From: DATCJU01 sp036562635
GTDB taxonomy: Bacteria > Actinomycetota > Actinomycetes > Mycobacteriales > Pseudonocardiaceae
NCBI GenBank assembly: GCA_036562635.1
Contig: DATCJU010000148.1
Location: forward strand, 1 to 33,010
Reading direction: 5' to 3'
DNA: 33,010 nucleotides
The notes under the pieces were generated by a model, which saw nothing but the letters and a program-made list of their open reading frames with translations, was not told where the DNA came from and did not search any database. Both the position numbers and the translations under genes were made by a program. This document shows positions 1-7,945 of the stretch, one piece after another. The stretch's first letter is position 1. Each line of letters opens with the position of its first letter.

Positions 1-703
1 CCTCACCACCTATCCCCGGTTCTGGCCCGCACTGCGGAACAACCTGGTCTGGCTGGTGTTCCTGCTGGTGCTGCCCACCGCGTTCGGGCTGCTGCTGGCG
101 GTGCTGCTGGACCGACAGCTGCGGTTCTCCCGGATCTACCAGAGCGTGCTGTACCTGCCGATGGTGCTGTCGCTGGCTCTGGTCGGTTTCATCTGGCAGC
201 TCGTGTACCAGCCGGACCAGGGCCTGCTGAACAACCTGCTCGGTGTCGCCGAGTCCGACCCGATCAACTGGCTCGGCGACCCGGACATCAACCTGTACGC
301 GGTGCTGGTGGCCGCCGGGTGGCGGCACGCCGGGTACGTGATGCTGCTCTACCTGGCCGGGCTCAAGGCGGTCGATCCCGCGCTGAAGGAGGCCGCGGCA
401 CTGGACGGCGCCAACGCCTGGCAGACGTTCTGGCAGGTCACCTTCCCGGTCCTGCGGCCGGTGAACATCATCGTGCTGGTCGTCACGGTCATCGAGGCAC
501 TGCGTGCCTTCGACATCGTCTACGTGATCAACAAGGGCCGCAACGGCCTGGAACTGCTGTCCGTCCTGGTCACCGACAACATCATCGGCGAGGCCAGCCG
601 CATCGGCTGGGGCTCGGCGCTCGGCGTGATCCTCCTGCTGATCTCGCTCGGCTTCATCATCACCTACCTCGTGCAGGCGTTCCGGAAGGAGGAACGGGCA
701 TGA
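1..703 (+). CDS. Sugar ABC transporter permease, MalF/UgpA-like (5' end outside window)
   Basis: This is an inner-membrane permease of a carbohydrate ABC importer (MalF/binding-protein-dependent transport family). The frame is open from base 2, so the gene starts upstream of the window; the visible part is about 233 residues. It shows the family's hydrophobic helices and the EAA loop 'EAAALDGANAWQTFWQV' followed by 'FPVLRP', which docks on the ATPase. The C-terminus is a last helix and a basic tail. Its stop overlaps the next permease start by 4 bases (ATGA), so the two are translationally coupled and form a heterodimer. The substrate cannot be told from the sequence: the binding-protein gene should lie upstream, outside the window. 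No ATPase gene follows. Confidence 0.93.
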   Translation, partial: LTTYPRFWPALRNNLVWLVFLLVLPTAFGLLLAVLLDRQLRFSRIYQSVLYLPMVLSLALVGFIWQLVYQPDQGLLNNLLGVAESDPINWLGDPDINLYAVLVAAGWRHAGYVMLLYLAGLKAVDPALKEAAALDGANAWQTFWQVTFPVLRPVNIIVLVVTVIEALRAFDIVYVINKGRNGLELLSVLVTDNIIGEASRIGWGSALGVILLLISLGFIITYLVQAFRKEERA

Positions 704-1656
704 GCGGCCGGCTGGTCCTGGACACCCCCGGTCCGTCCGGTCGGGGCTCCCTCGCTCCCCCGCACGACGGTCCGGCCCGGCGGGCCCGGAGGAGCAGTGC
801 CCGGCAGCGGGCCCTGCGTGCCGCGTTGCACACCTTCCTGGTGCTCACCTGTCTGGTGTGGCTGTCCCCGCTGCTGTGGGCGGTGTACGCATCGCTGCGC
901 ACCTACGCCGACACCGCCGAGCGCGGGTACTTCTCGCTCCCCGGTGAGCTGACCCTGGACAACTTCACCCGCGCCTGGGAACAGGCCGACCTGCCGCACT
1001 ACTACCTGAACACCCTGGTGATCACCCTGCCCGCGGTGGCGGTGACCCTGCTGCTCAGTTCCCTGGTCGCCTTCGTCGTCTCCCGGTTCAGCTTCCGGTT
1101 CCACCTGCTGCTGCTGATGGTGTTCACCGCGGGGAACCTGCTCCCGCAGCAGGTGATCGTCACCCCGCTGCACCGGCTCTACCTGCTCCTCCCCCTGCCG
1201 GAGTGGCTCAGCGAGAGCGGGATGCTGCTGGACTCGCAGCTCGGCGTGGTGCTCATCCACATCGCCTTCCAGAGCGGGTTCTGCACCTTCGTGCTGAGCA
1301 ACTACATGAAGACCATCCCGACCGAGCTCACCGAGGCGGCCCGGGTGGACGGGGCCGGGGTACTGCGCCAGTACTGGCAGGTGGTGCTGCCGCTGTGCCG
1401 GCCCGCACTGGCCGCACTCGCCACACTGGAGTTCACCTGGATCTACAACGACTTCCTGTGGGCACTGGTGCTGATCCAGACCGGCGAGAAGATGCCGATC
1501 ACCTCGGCACTGGCCAACCTGGGCGGCCAGTACTTCCGGGACAACAACCTGATCGCTGCGGGGTCGCTGCTGGCCGCACTGCCCACCCTGGTGGTGTTCT
1601 TCGCCCTGCAACGGCACTTCGTCAGCGGTCTCACCCTGGGCGCGACGAAGGGGTGA
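700..1656 (+). CDS. Sugar ABC transporter permease, MalG-like
   Basis: This is the second permease of the carbohydrate ABC importer, 318 residues. The ATG at 700 overlaps the previous stop and has an AAGGAGGA-type ribosome site, so it is preferred over the longer open frame upstream. A proline/arginine-rich cytoplasmic N-tail of about 45 residues precedes the first helix, which is somewhat long for the family. The MalG-type EAA loop is present ('ELTEAARVDGAG' then 'LPLCRP'). The protein ends in 'GLTLGATKG', a typical end for this family. No ATPase gene follows; actinomycete sugar importers of this type usually share one MsiK-like ATPase encoded elsewhere (family knowledge). Confidence 0.94.
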   Translation: MSGRLVLDTPGPSGRGSLAPPHDGPARRARRSSARQRALRAALHTFLVLTCLVWLSPLLWAVYASLRTYADTAERGYFSLPGELTLDNFTRAWEQADLPHYYLNTLVITLPAVAVTLLLSSLVAFVVSRFSFRFHLLLLMVFTAGNLLPQQVIVTPLHRLYLLLPLPEWLSESGMLLDSQLGVVLIHIAFQSGFCTFVLSNYMKTIPTELTEAARVDGAGVLRQYWQVVLPLCRPALAALATLEFTWIYNDFLWALVLIQTGEKMPITSALANLGGQYFRDNNLIAAGSLLAALPTLVVFFALQRHFVSGLTLGATKG

Positions 1657-1691
1657 TCCGCGAAGTCGCCCCGCCGCCCCCGTCCTCCGGG

Positions 1692-1697
1692 TAGCGT
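1692..1697 (+). promoter_or_regulatory. -10 box TAGCGT for a leaderless phoD-like transcript
   Basis: TAGCGT matches the actinobacterial TAnnnT -10 consensus and ends 6 bases before the GTG at 1704. There is no ribosome site before that GTG, which fits a leaderless mRNA. No convincing -35 box is visible. Confidence 0.45.
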
Positions 1698-1703
1698 CGT
1701 GCC

Positions 1704-3371
1704 GTGGCCAAGCTGGTGCTGGGACCGGTACTGCGGTACGTGGGCGAGACCTCGGCGACGGTGTGGGTGGAGACCGACACCCCCTGCGAGGTGGAGATCG
1801 CCGGGGGCACCGCCTCCACGTTCACCGTCGCCGGGCACCACTACGCCCTGGTGGTCGTCGACGGACTGGCTCCGGGCACCAGCACCGAGTACCGGGTGCA
1901 CCTGGACGGGGAGCAGGTGTGGCCGCCGCCCGGCCACCCGTTCCCGCCCAGCCGCATCCGCACCCTGCCGGCCGGGAGCCGCCGGTTGCGACTGCTGTTC
2001 GGGTCGTGCCGGGCCGCCAAGCACAACCCGCCGGAGGCTCGGGACGAGCCGGACCGCCTGGGCCCGGACGCACTGGACGCCTACGCGGCACGGATGGCGA
2101 CCCTCCCGGAGGAGGAGTGGCCCGACATGCTGCTGCTGCTCGGCGACCAGGTCTACGCCGACGAACCGACCCCGCACACCCAGGAGTGGCTGCGCCGACG
2201 CCACCAGGGCACCCCGCGGCCGGACACCGAGGTGGTGGACTTCGTCGAGTACGCGCACCTGTACCACGAGACCTGGTCGGACCCGGAGGTCCGCTGGCTG
2301 CTGTCCACCGTGCCGACGTCGATGATCTTCGACGACCACGACGTCCGCGACGACTGGAACACCTCGGCGACCTGGCGGAGGCAGATGGCCACCCTCCCCT
2401 GGTGGCGGGACCGCATCCGCGGCGCGCTGTCGTCCTACTGGGTCTACCAGCACCTGGGCAATCTCGACCCGGCAGCCCTGGCCGCCGACGAGACCTACGC
2501 CGCGGTGCGCCGGGCCGGCGCCGAGGGCCGGGACGCGCTGCCGGTGCTGCTGGATCTCGCCGACCGCGCCGACTCCGAACGGGACGGGCACAAGGGCACG
2601 CGGTGGAGCTTCCGCCGGGACCTCGGCTCCGCCCGGCTGTTGGTGGTCGACACCCGGTGCGGGCGGATTCTCGAGGGCGGGCGGCGCTCCATGCTCGGTG
2701 ACGAGGAGTTCGCCTGGCTCGAACGCAACGCCGAGGGCGACTACGACCACCTGCTCGTCGGATCCTCCCTGCCCTGGATCCTGCCGCACGTGATCAGCCA
2801 CCTGCAGTCGCTCAACGAGGTGGCCTGCCGCCGCCCGGGGTGGCGGGGTCGGGTCGCCGAGTGGTTGCGGCAGCTCGGCGACCTGGAGCACTGGCCCTCG
2901 TTCCGTGCCTCCTTCGACCGGTTGACCCGGCTGGTCCGCAGGGTCGCCGAAGGGCGGGCGGGGGAGCGGCCACCGGCCACGGTGTGCGTGCTGTCCGGGG
3001 ACGTGCACCACAGCTACCTGGCCGACGTGCACCTGTCCGAGCGTCCCGACACCGCCCGGGTCGTGCAGCTCACCTGCTCACCGGTGCACAACGAGCCGCC
3101 GCGCTACTTCCGTCCGCTGTTCCGGATCGGCTGGTCCCGGCCGCTGGGGCGGCTCGCCGAACGGTGGGCGCGCCGGGCGGGGGTGCCGCCGCTGCCGCTG
3201 CGCTGGACCAAGCTCGGTGGTCCGTACTTCGGCAACATGATCGGCCTGCTCACCCTGGACGGGCCCCGGGCCGAGGTGACCCTGGAGCAGGCGCTGCCCG
3301 GTCGGGACCCCGGCGGGGGCCGCAACGGCCGCCTCGCCGAGGTGGTGCGCCTCCCGCTGACCGGCAGGTAG
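1704..3371 (+). CDS. PhoD-like alkaline phosphatase/phosphodiesterase family metallophosphatase
   Basis: A 555-residue calcineurin-like metallophosphoesterase of the PhoD-like family. The order of motifs is clear: an N-terminal Fn3-like beta domain (about 1-95), 'LLFGSCR', 'LLLLGDQVYADE' (Asp148), 'FDDHDVRDDWN' (Asp210, His212), 'LSGDVHHSYLADV' (Asp433, His435, His436) and 'LTCSPVHNE'. These supply the metal ligands. No Tat or Sec signal peptide is present, unlike secreted PhoD of Bacillus, so it is probably cytoplasmic; its substrate is unknown. The GTG at 1704 gives the family N-terminus and lies just after a -10 box. It faces the mprB-like gene convergently with only 47 bases between them, and no hairpin terminator is evident there. 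Confidence 0.9.
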   Translation: MAKLVLGPVLRYVGETSATVWVETDTPCEVEIAGGTASTFTVAGHHYALVVVDGLAPGTSTEYRVHLDGEQVWPPPGHPFPPSRIRTLPAGSRRLRLLFGSCRAAKHNPPEARDEPDRLGPDALDAYAARMATLPEEEWPDMLLLLGDQVYADEPTPHTQEWLRRRHQGTPRPDTEVVDFVEYAHLYHETWSDPEVRWLLSTVPTSMIFDDHDVRDDWNTSATWRRQMATLPWWRDRIRGALSSYWVYQHLGNLDPAALAADETYAAVRRAGAEGRDALPVLLDLADRADSERDGHKGTRWSFRRDLGSARLLVVDTRCGRILEGGRRSMLGDEEFAWLERNAEGDYDHLLVGSSLPWILPHVISHLQSLNEVACRRPGWRGRVAEWLRQLGDLEHWPSFRASFDRLTRLVRRVAEGRAGERPPATVCVLSGDVHHSYLADVHLSERPDTARVVQLTCSPVHNEPPRYFRPLFRIGWSRPLGRLAERWARRAGVPPLPLRWTKLGGPYFGNMIGLLTLDGPRAEVTLEQALPGRDPGGGRNGRLAEVVRLPLTGR

Positions 3372-3418
3372 ACGTGCCACGACGAGACGACGGCGCCGAC
3401 GACACGCCCACGGCCTGA

Positions 3419-4876
3419 TCAGGGTTCGGGCTTGCCGGGGAGACGCAGGGACAGCAGCGCACCTCCCTCGGGGGCCCGCCCCGCCCACACCGCGCCGCCG
3501 TGCCGTTCGGCGGCCTGCTTGACGATGGCCAGGCCCAACCCCGAACCGGGCAGGGTCCGTGCCTCCGAGGAGCGGTAGAACCGCTCGAACACGTGCGGCA
3601 GGTCCTCCTCGGCGATACCAGGACCGGAGTCGGCCACCTCCAGCACCGCGGTGCCGTCGTCCTGCGGACGCAGCTCCACCCGCACGGTGCCGTCCGGCGG
3701 GCTCCACTTGACCGCGTTGTCCAGCAGGTTGAGCACCGCCCGCTCCAGCGCGGTGGAGTCGCCGATCACCTGCCACGGCCGTGTCCGCACGTCGAAGCGC
3801 ATCCCGGGTGCCCGCCGCCGGGCACGGTCCAGGGCCCGTTCCACCACCTCGACCAGGTCCACCGGTTCGTGCACCACCTGCGGTGGGTCGTCCCTGGCCA
3901 GCTCCACCAGGTCCCCGACCAGGGTGGACAGCTCGTCGAGCTGGGCACGCACGTCGGTGTAGATCTCGGTGCGGTCCTGCGCGGACAACCGAGGGGCCCC
4001 GGGCTGTTCCGAGGCCATCAGCAGCTCGATGTTGGTGCGCAACGAGGTCAGCGGGGTACGCAGCTCGTGACCGGCGTCCGCCACCAACCGGCGCTGACGT
4101 TCCCGGGACTCGGCCAGCGCCCCCAGCATCATGTTGAAGCTGTGGGTGAGCCGGGCCAGTTCGTCGTCCCCGGTGACCGGGATGGGACTCAGCTCGCCGG
4201 TGCGGGCCACCCGCTCGGTGGCCCAGGTGAGCCGCTGCACCGGGCGCAGACCGGCAGCGGCCACCGCGGTTCCGGCGGCGGCGGCGAGCAGGATGCCCGC
4301 CCCGCCCATGCTGACCAGCACGATGCTGAGCTGACCGAGGGTGGCCCTGGTCGGCCCGAGTTCCTCGGCGACCACCAGGGCCACCCCGGCTCCCGCGGGC
4401 AGGGCGACGACCCGGGTGTCCGTCCGCTGGTCGGTGCGCAGCGACTGAGCCAGCTCACCGCGGGCCACCGCGATCTCGTTGGGGCCGACCGGAGGTGGTT
4501 CGCTCCCCCTGGCGTACGCGAGGCGTCCCGCCGTGTCCACGATGCCGACCCGCACGTCGACGGCCGCGAGCAGCACGGCCGGCACCGCCTCCAGTTCGCT
4601 GACCGGAACCCGGGGCCCGCTCAGCACCTCGCCGGCCCGCTCCGCCAGGCGCTCGTCCACCTGGTCGTAGAGGCTGTTGCGCACGGTGAGGAACGCGGCG
4701 AGCGACACCAGGGCCACCGCGCCGCCCACGCACAGTGCGGCGAGCAGGGTGACCCGGGTGCGCAGGGACATCCGCTGCCGCGGTCGCAGACCGGGGGCCG
4801 GAACCGGGTTGCCGGGCAGGAACGCGCCGGAACCGGTCCCGACCCCCGGGGTCGGAGTACTCGACGCGGCGGTCAC
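3419..4876 (-). CDS. mprB: MprB-like sensor histidine kinase
   Basis: A 485-residue membrane sensor kinase. After a proline-rich N-tail there are two membrane helices (about 42-65 and 184-209) bracketing a roughly 115-residue extracytoplasmic sensor region, then HAMP, the H-box 'DAGHELRTPLTSLR' (His270), the N-box 'LNLLDNAVKWSP' and the G-boxes 'DSGPGIAEEDLPHVFERF' and 'GSGLGLAIVKQ'. The GTG start overlaps the regulator's stop by 4 bases (GTGA), so it is co-translated with the mprA-like gene. In mycobacteria MprAB senses envelope stress; the same role is inferred here. The pepD protease that follows mprB in mycobacteria is absent; a convergent phosphatase gene sits there instead. Confidence 0.9.
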   Translation of the reverse strand: MTAASSTPTPGVGTGSGAFLPGNPVPAPGLRPRQRMSLRTRVTLLAALCVGGAVALVSLAAFLTVRNSLYDQVDERLAERAGEVLSGPRVPVSELEAVPAVLLAAVDVRVGIVDTAGRLAYARGSEPPPVGPNEIAVARGELAQSLRTDQRTDTRVVALPAGAGVALVVAEELGPTRATLGQLSIVLVSMGGAGILLAAAAGTAVAAAGLRPVQRLTWATERVARTGELSPIPVTGDDELARLTHSFNMMLGALAESRERQRRLVADAGHELRTPLTSLRTNIELLMASEQPGAPRLSAQDRTEIYTDVRAQLDELSTLVGDLVELARDDPPQVVHEPVDLVEVVERALDRARRRAPGMRFDVRTRPWQVIGDSTALERAVLNLLDNAVKWSPPDGTVRVELRPQDDGTAVLEVADSGPGIAEEDLPHVFERFYRSSEARTLPGSGLGLAIVKQAAERHGGAVWAGRAPEGGALLSLRLPGKPEP

Positions 4877-5565
4877 GGCGGGGACTCCCGCAGCACGTAG
4901 CCCACCCCGCGCACGGTGTGGATCAGGCGCGGTTCGCCGTCCGCCTCGGTCTTGCGTCGCAGGTAGCCGACGTAGACCTCCAGGGCGTTACCGGAGGTGG
5001 GAAAGTCGTAGCCCCACACGTCCTCCAGGATCCGGGTCCGGGTGAGCACCTGTCTGGGGTGGCTCATGAACAGTTCCAGCAGGGAGAACTCGGTGCGGGT
5101 GAGGCTGATCCGGCGATCGCCCCGCCGCACCTCCCGGGTGGCCGGGTCCAGTTCCAGATCCGAGAAACGCAACGGTGGCGGGGTGCCGTTGCCCCCACCG
5201 CCGCCACCGGCCCGACGCAGCAGGGCACGCAACCGGGCCAGCAGTTCCTCCAGGGCGAACGGCTTGGGCAGGTAGTCGTCGGCACCGGCGTCCAACCCCG
5301 CGACCCGGTCGGACACCGCGTCCCGGGCGGTGAGTACCAGGATGGGGAGGTCGTCGCCCGTTCCTCGCAACCGCCGGCACACCTCCAGCCCGTCCAGGCG
5401 GGGCATCATCACGTCGAGCACCATCGCGTCCGGGCGGTTCGCGGCGATGGCGTCCAGTGCCTGCAAGCCGTCCGCGGCCAGATCGACCTGGTAACCGTTG
5501 AACTGCAGCGAGCGCCGGAGCGACTCGCGCACGGCCCGATCGTCGTCGACCACGAGGATGCGCAT
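4873..5565 (-). CDS. mprA: MprA-like OmpR-family response regulator
   Basis: A 230-residue regulator with a receiver domain (phospho-acceptor Asp51 in 'VLDVMMPRLDG', 'LPKPFALEELL' switch lysine) and an OmpR/PhoB winged-helix DNA-binding domain ('TRTEFSLLELF', 'SGNALEVYVGYLRRKTEADG'). From memory it is nearly identical in its conserved stretches to mycobacterial MprA. A glycine run (about 127-132) forms the linker. The frame is open further upstream, but the ATG at 5565 begins exactly at the canonical 'MRILVVDDD'. There is no clear ribosome site, so a leaderless start is possible. A tandem repeat 22-39 bases upstream suggests autoregulation. Confidence 0.93.
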   Translation of the reverse strand: MRILVVDDDRAVRESLRRSLQFNGYQVDLAADGLQALDAIAANRPDAMVLDVMMPRLDGLEVCRRLRGTGDDLPILVLTARDAVSDRVAGLDAGADDYLPKPFALEELLARLRALLRRAGGGGGGNGTPPPLRFSDLELDPATREVRRGDRRISLTRTEFSLLELFMSHPRQVLTRTRILEDVWGYDFPTSGNALEVYVGYLRRKTEADGEPRLIHTVRGVGYVLRESPP

Positions 5566-5586
5566 GCCGCCAGTCTGACCGCCGCT

Positions 5587-5604
5587 CCTGAGATGTACCT
5601 GAGA
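5587..5604 (-). promoter_or_regulatory. Tandem TCTCAGG repeat upstream of mprA, candidate autoregulatory site
   Basis: On the minus strand TCTCAGG-TACA-TCTCAGG is a perfect direct repeat with an 11-base period, the geometry used by tandem OmpR-family dimers. It sits 22-39 bases before the mprA start. MprA of mycobacteria recognises direct-repeat boxes and autoregulates; assignment here is inference. Confidence 0.6.
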
Positions 5605-5627
5605 GCCGAGGCGGCAGCTCCCGGGCG

Positions 5628-6236
5628 TCACCGGTCCAGGCCGGGGGCGGTGGGCGCGTTCCACTGCCGCCACAGCGCCAGGACACGCAGCACGAACGCC
5701 AGGGTGGAGCCCACGACCGTCACGGCCACCGGGGACAGGTCGAAGCGGTGCCCGACCGCCGTCACGACCGCTCCGGCCAGGGCGGCGAGGGCGTAGATCT
5801 CCCGGCGCAGCACCATCGGGATCTCCCGCAGCAGCACGTCCCGTACCACGCCCCCACCGATACCGGTGGTCATGCCGATCAGGCACGCGCTGTAGACCGG
5901 GGCGCCCAGGGCGAGCGCGGTCGCGGTGCCGGCGGTGGTGAACAGGCCCAGTCCCATGGCGTCGGCCACGAGGATGGCGCGGCGCAGCCGGGCGACCTGC
6001 GGGTGGAACCGGAACACGACCAGCGAGGTGACCGCGGGCACCAGCAGGTAGCGCCAGTCCCGCAGCGTGGTCGGCGGGTGCACGTCGAGCAGGACGTCAC
6101 GGATGATTCCGCCGCCGAGTGCGGTGGTCATGCCGAGCACGACGACACCGAACACGTCCAGCCGGGCCCGCACCGCGGCCAGTGCTCCGGACGCGGCGAA
6201 CGCCACGGTCCCCAGCAGCTCCAACGCCAGCAGCAT
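5628..6236 (-). CDS. UPF0126/TRIC-like trimeric cation channel-family membrane protein
   Basis: A 202-residue polytopic membrane protein made of two homologous halves of about three helices each. Each half carries the hallmark glycine-rich segment: 'GMTTALGGGIIRDVLL' and 'GMTTGIGGGVVRDVLL'. This is the UPF0126 (YadS/YicG) family, related to TRIC cation channels; some members have been reported to act in glycine uptake, so the substrate is open. The ATG at 6236 is chosen because upstream codons lack membrane-protein character and a good promoter (6245-6273) would make this start leaderless. It lies downstream of mprA's promoter but faces the same way, with 62 bases between. Confidence 0.85.
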   Translation of the reverse strand: MLLALELLGTVAFAASGALAAVRARLDVFGVVVLGMTTALGGGIIRDVLLDVHPPTTLRDWRYLLVPAVTSLVVFRFHPQVARLRRAILVADAMGLGLFTTAGTATALALGAPVYSACLIGMTTGIGGGVVRDVLLREIPMVLRREIYALAALAGAVVTAVGHRFDLSPVAVTVVGSTLAFVLRVLALWRQWNAPTAPGLDR

Positions 6237-6244
6237 GAGTCGCC

Positions 6245-6273
6245 AGCCTAGGTGGCTACCCCGAAAGGGTGAA
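6245..6273 (-). promoter_or_regulatory. Promoter of the UPF0126 gene
   Basis: On the minus strand TTCACC (6268-6273) and TAGGCT (6245-6250) are separated by 17 bases, a good -35/-10 pair. The -10 box ends 8 bases before the ATG at 6236, implying a leaderless or nearly leaderless mRNA. Confidence 0.55.
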
Positions 6274-6318
6274 CTTCGGCCACCGTTCGGCGGGTGACGG
6301 GACGTCCGGTGCCCGCTC

Positions 6319-6356
6319 GTGCCGGCCACGTGGCCCAGGAAACACGTGGCCGGCAC
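6319..6356 (-). terminator. Hairpin terminator after the 3-hydroxyacyl-CoA dehydrogenase gene
   Basis: A perfect 14-bp inverted repeat (arms 6319-6332 and 6343-6356, loop 10) lies 18 bases past the stop of the minus-strand dehydrogenase gene. No U-tract follows, as is usual in high-GC actinomycetes. Confidence 0.75.
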
Positions 6357-6374
6357 GGGCGGACCGACGCGGGG

Positions 6375-7235
6375 TCAGTTCCAGTCGAAGAACCCGCGTC
6401 CGGTCTTGCGACCCAGTTCTCCCCGGGCCACCTTGTCCCGCAGCAGCTGCGGAGGCTCGAACCGCGGACCCAGTTCGCGGGCCAGGTGTTCGGCGATGGC
6501 CAGCCGCACGTCCAGGCCGACCAGGTCGGTCAGCCGCAGCGGCCCCATCGGCCAGCGGTAGCCCAGCCGCATGCCGGTGTCGATGTCCTCGGCGGAGGCC
6601 ACCCCCTCCTCCAGCATGCGGATGGCCTCCAGCCCGACCGCCACACCGAGCCGGGAGGTGGCGAAGCCGGGCGAGTCCCGCACCTCGATGACCGTCTTGC
6701 CCAGTGCCTCGGCCCAGGAACGCGCCCGGGCCACGACCTCGGTGTCCACCGCGTCGTGCACGACCAGCTCGACGAGTTCCTGTACCGGGACGGGATTGAA
6801 GAAGTGCATGCCGAGCGTCCGCTCGGGCGCGATCCCCTCGGCCAGGCCGGAGATGGACAGCGAGGAGGTGTTGGAGGCCAGCACGGCCTGCGGACAGACG
6901 GCGGCGACGTCGGTGAGCACCCGCCGCTTGAGCTCGCGGTTCTCGGGGACGGCCTCCACGACGAGTTCGGTACCCGGGGGCAGGTCGGCGATCGCGCTCA
7001 CCGTGGACAGGTGGGCGAGCAGCTCCTCGGGGCTGCCGTCGAGCTTGCCCCGTTCGGCCGCCTTGGTCAGCGACGCGGCCACCGCCTCACGGGCGGCGTC
7101 GGCCCGCTCCGGCGAGGCCTCCGCGAGGGTGACCCGGCTGCCCGCGGCGAGCAGGACGTGGGCGATACCGGCGCCCATGGTGCCGCCACCGACGACGACG
7201 GCCGTGGCGGGCGCCGCAGGGGATGCCGCGTTCAC
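6375..7235 (-). CDS. 3-hydroxyacyl-CoA dehydrogenase (3-hydroxybutyryl-CoA dehydrogenase family)
   Basis: A 286-residue NAD(P)-dependent dehydrogenase that interconverts 3-hydroxyacyl-CoA and 3-oxoacyl-CoA. The N-terminal Rossmann fold has 'VVVGGGTMGAGIAHVLLAAG'; the active site has 'SNTSSLSI' and the catalytic histidine in 'GMHFFNPVPVQELVELV'; the C-terminal helical dimerisation domain runs from 'RDSPGFATSRL' to 'GRKTGRGFFDWN'. This is the full single-domain (Hbd/FadB2/PaaH-like) length. The GTG at 7235 overlaps the stop of the EthD-family gene by 4 bases (GTGA), so the two are coupled. Whether it serves butyrate, phenylacetate or general fatty acid catabolism cannot be decided here. Confidence 0.92.
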   Translation of the reverse strand: MNAASPAAPATAVVVGGGTMGAGIAHVLLAAGSRVTLAEASPERADAAREAVAASLTKAAERGKLDGSPEELLAHLSTVSAIADLPPGTELVVEAVPENRELKRRVLTDVAAVCPQAVLASNTSSLSISGLAEGIAPERTLGMHFFNPVPVQELVELVVHDAVDTEVVARARSWAEALGKTVIEVRDSPGFATSRLGVAVGLEAIRMLEEGVASAEDIDTGMRLGYRWPMGPLRLTDLVGLDVRLAIAEHLARELGPRFEPPQLLRDKVARGELGRKTGRGFFDWN

Positions 7236-7570
7236 CGCTGGTCCTCGTTCGCGTTCTCCAGCACCTCGGCGGCGAACATCGCCACCAGCTCCATGCCGCC
7301 GATCTCGGCGAGGTTCGCACCGGCGGCCTTCCACTCCTCGGAGGCGAACGCCGTCTTCATCGCCTCCTTGGACTCGAAGTACATCTCGGCGATCAGGAAC
7401 GGCTCGGTGTCGCCGAGGAAGCCCGGCACGTACGTACGCTGCACCCGCGCCACCTCGCAGCGGACCAGGCCCGGGGTCTTGGCGACCAGTGGCAGGTGGG
7501 TGGCGAAGTACTTCTCCGCGAAAGCCTCGGTGTCGGCGGGCTTCCGGTAGAGGGCGATGTACTTGATCAT
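7232..7570 (-). CDS. EthD-family protein
   Basis: A 112-residue protein of the EthD family (dimeric alpha/beta ferredoxin-like barrel). The beginning 'MIKYIALYRKPADTEAFAEKY', the motif 'HLPLVAKTPGLVRCEVARV' and 'IAEMYFESKEAMKTAF' are characteristic. A GGGGAG ribosome site precedes the ATG at 7570. It is the first gene of a two-gene operon with the hydroxyacyl-CoA dehydrogenase. EthD proteins are found beside catabolic oxidoreductases; their exact function is not known for this type. A start further upstream would have no family similarity. Confidence 0.88.
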   Translation of the reverse strand: MIKYIALYRKPADTEAFAEKYFATHLPLVAKTPGLVRCEVARVQRTYVPGFLGDTEPFLIAEMYFESKEAMKTAFASEEWKAAGANLAEIGGMELVAMFAAEVLENANEDQR

Positions 7571-7599
7571 GTGACACTCCCCGCGAATTTCTTGGCCGG

Positions 7600-7605
7600 A
7601 CTGTA
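7600..7605 (-). promoter_or_regulatory. Candidate -10 box of the EthD operon
   Basis: TACAGT on the minus strand fits TAnnnT and lies about 30 bases before the ATG at 7570, leaving room for the GGGGAG ribosome site. No convincing -35 box is seen. Confidence 0.35.
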
Positions 7606-7888
7606 ACAGCGATCGGGGTGGGACGACAGGTCCTCTCGGCGTCCGCCACCGACGGGCCGACCGGCGCAACGCCCGCCGCCGGACGGACACCAGTCTCACC
7701 CGATCACCGCCACACCGCCGGTCCCGGTCGTGTCCACCCGGGGTGGCCCACACCCGCCAGACCCCTCCCCGTCCCCGCGACCACGCCGGGGAATGAGCGA
7801 GAACACAGCCGACACCGTCCCCGCGCCCCCACGGACCTCCACCAGGTCTTTCACCCGACGTCCCACACCGCAGGCAGACCGGACGGAA

Positions 7889-7918
7889 CCGATCACGCAC
7901 CACGACCGCCGTGATCGG
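7889..7918. promoter_or_regulatory. Inverted repeat CCGATCACG-N12-CGTGATCGG upstream of bluB
   Basis: Perfect 9-bp arms (7889-7897 and 7910-7918) lie 28 bases before the bluB start and overlap the place where a -35 box for the CAATAT -10 would be. It is a good candidate operator for an unidentified regulator. Confidence 0.5.
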
Positions 7919-7945
7919 CTCGGGCCGGTGCGGCAATATGGGCGG

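Larger units (their letters stand above)
7571..7945. other. Intergenic region between divergent EthD operon and bluB
   Basis: No gene is supported here. Open frames run through it but begin without family similarity and have proline/arginine-rich, non-protein-like translations. It holds the EthD -10 candidate, the inverted repeat at 7889-7918 and a CAATAT box (7934-7939) 6 bases before the bluB GTG. I looked for a cobalamin riboswitch and saw no B12-box. Confidence 0.6.

Noticed and set aside
1443..3032. Long minus-strand open frame of 529 codons opposite the PhoD-like gene
   Set aside because: Antisense shadow produced by high GC; the plus strand carries all the family motifs.
7571..7945. 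Cobalamin riboswitch before bluB
   Set aside because: No B12-box or matching helices could be found by eye.
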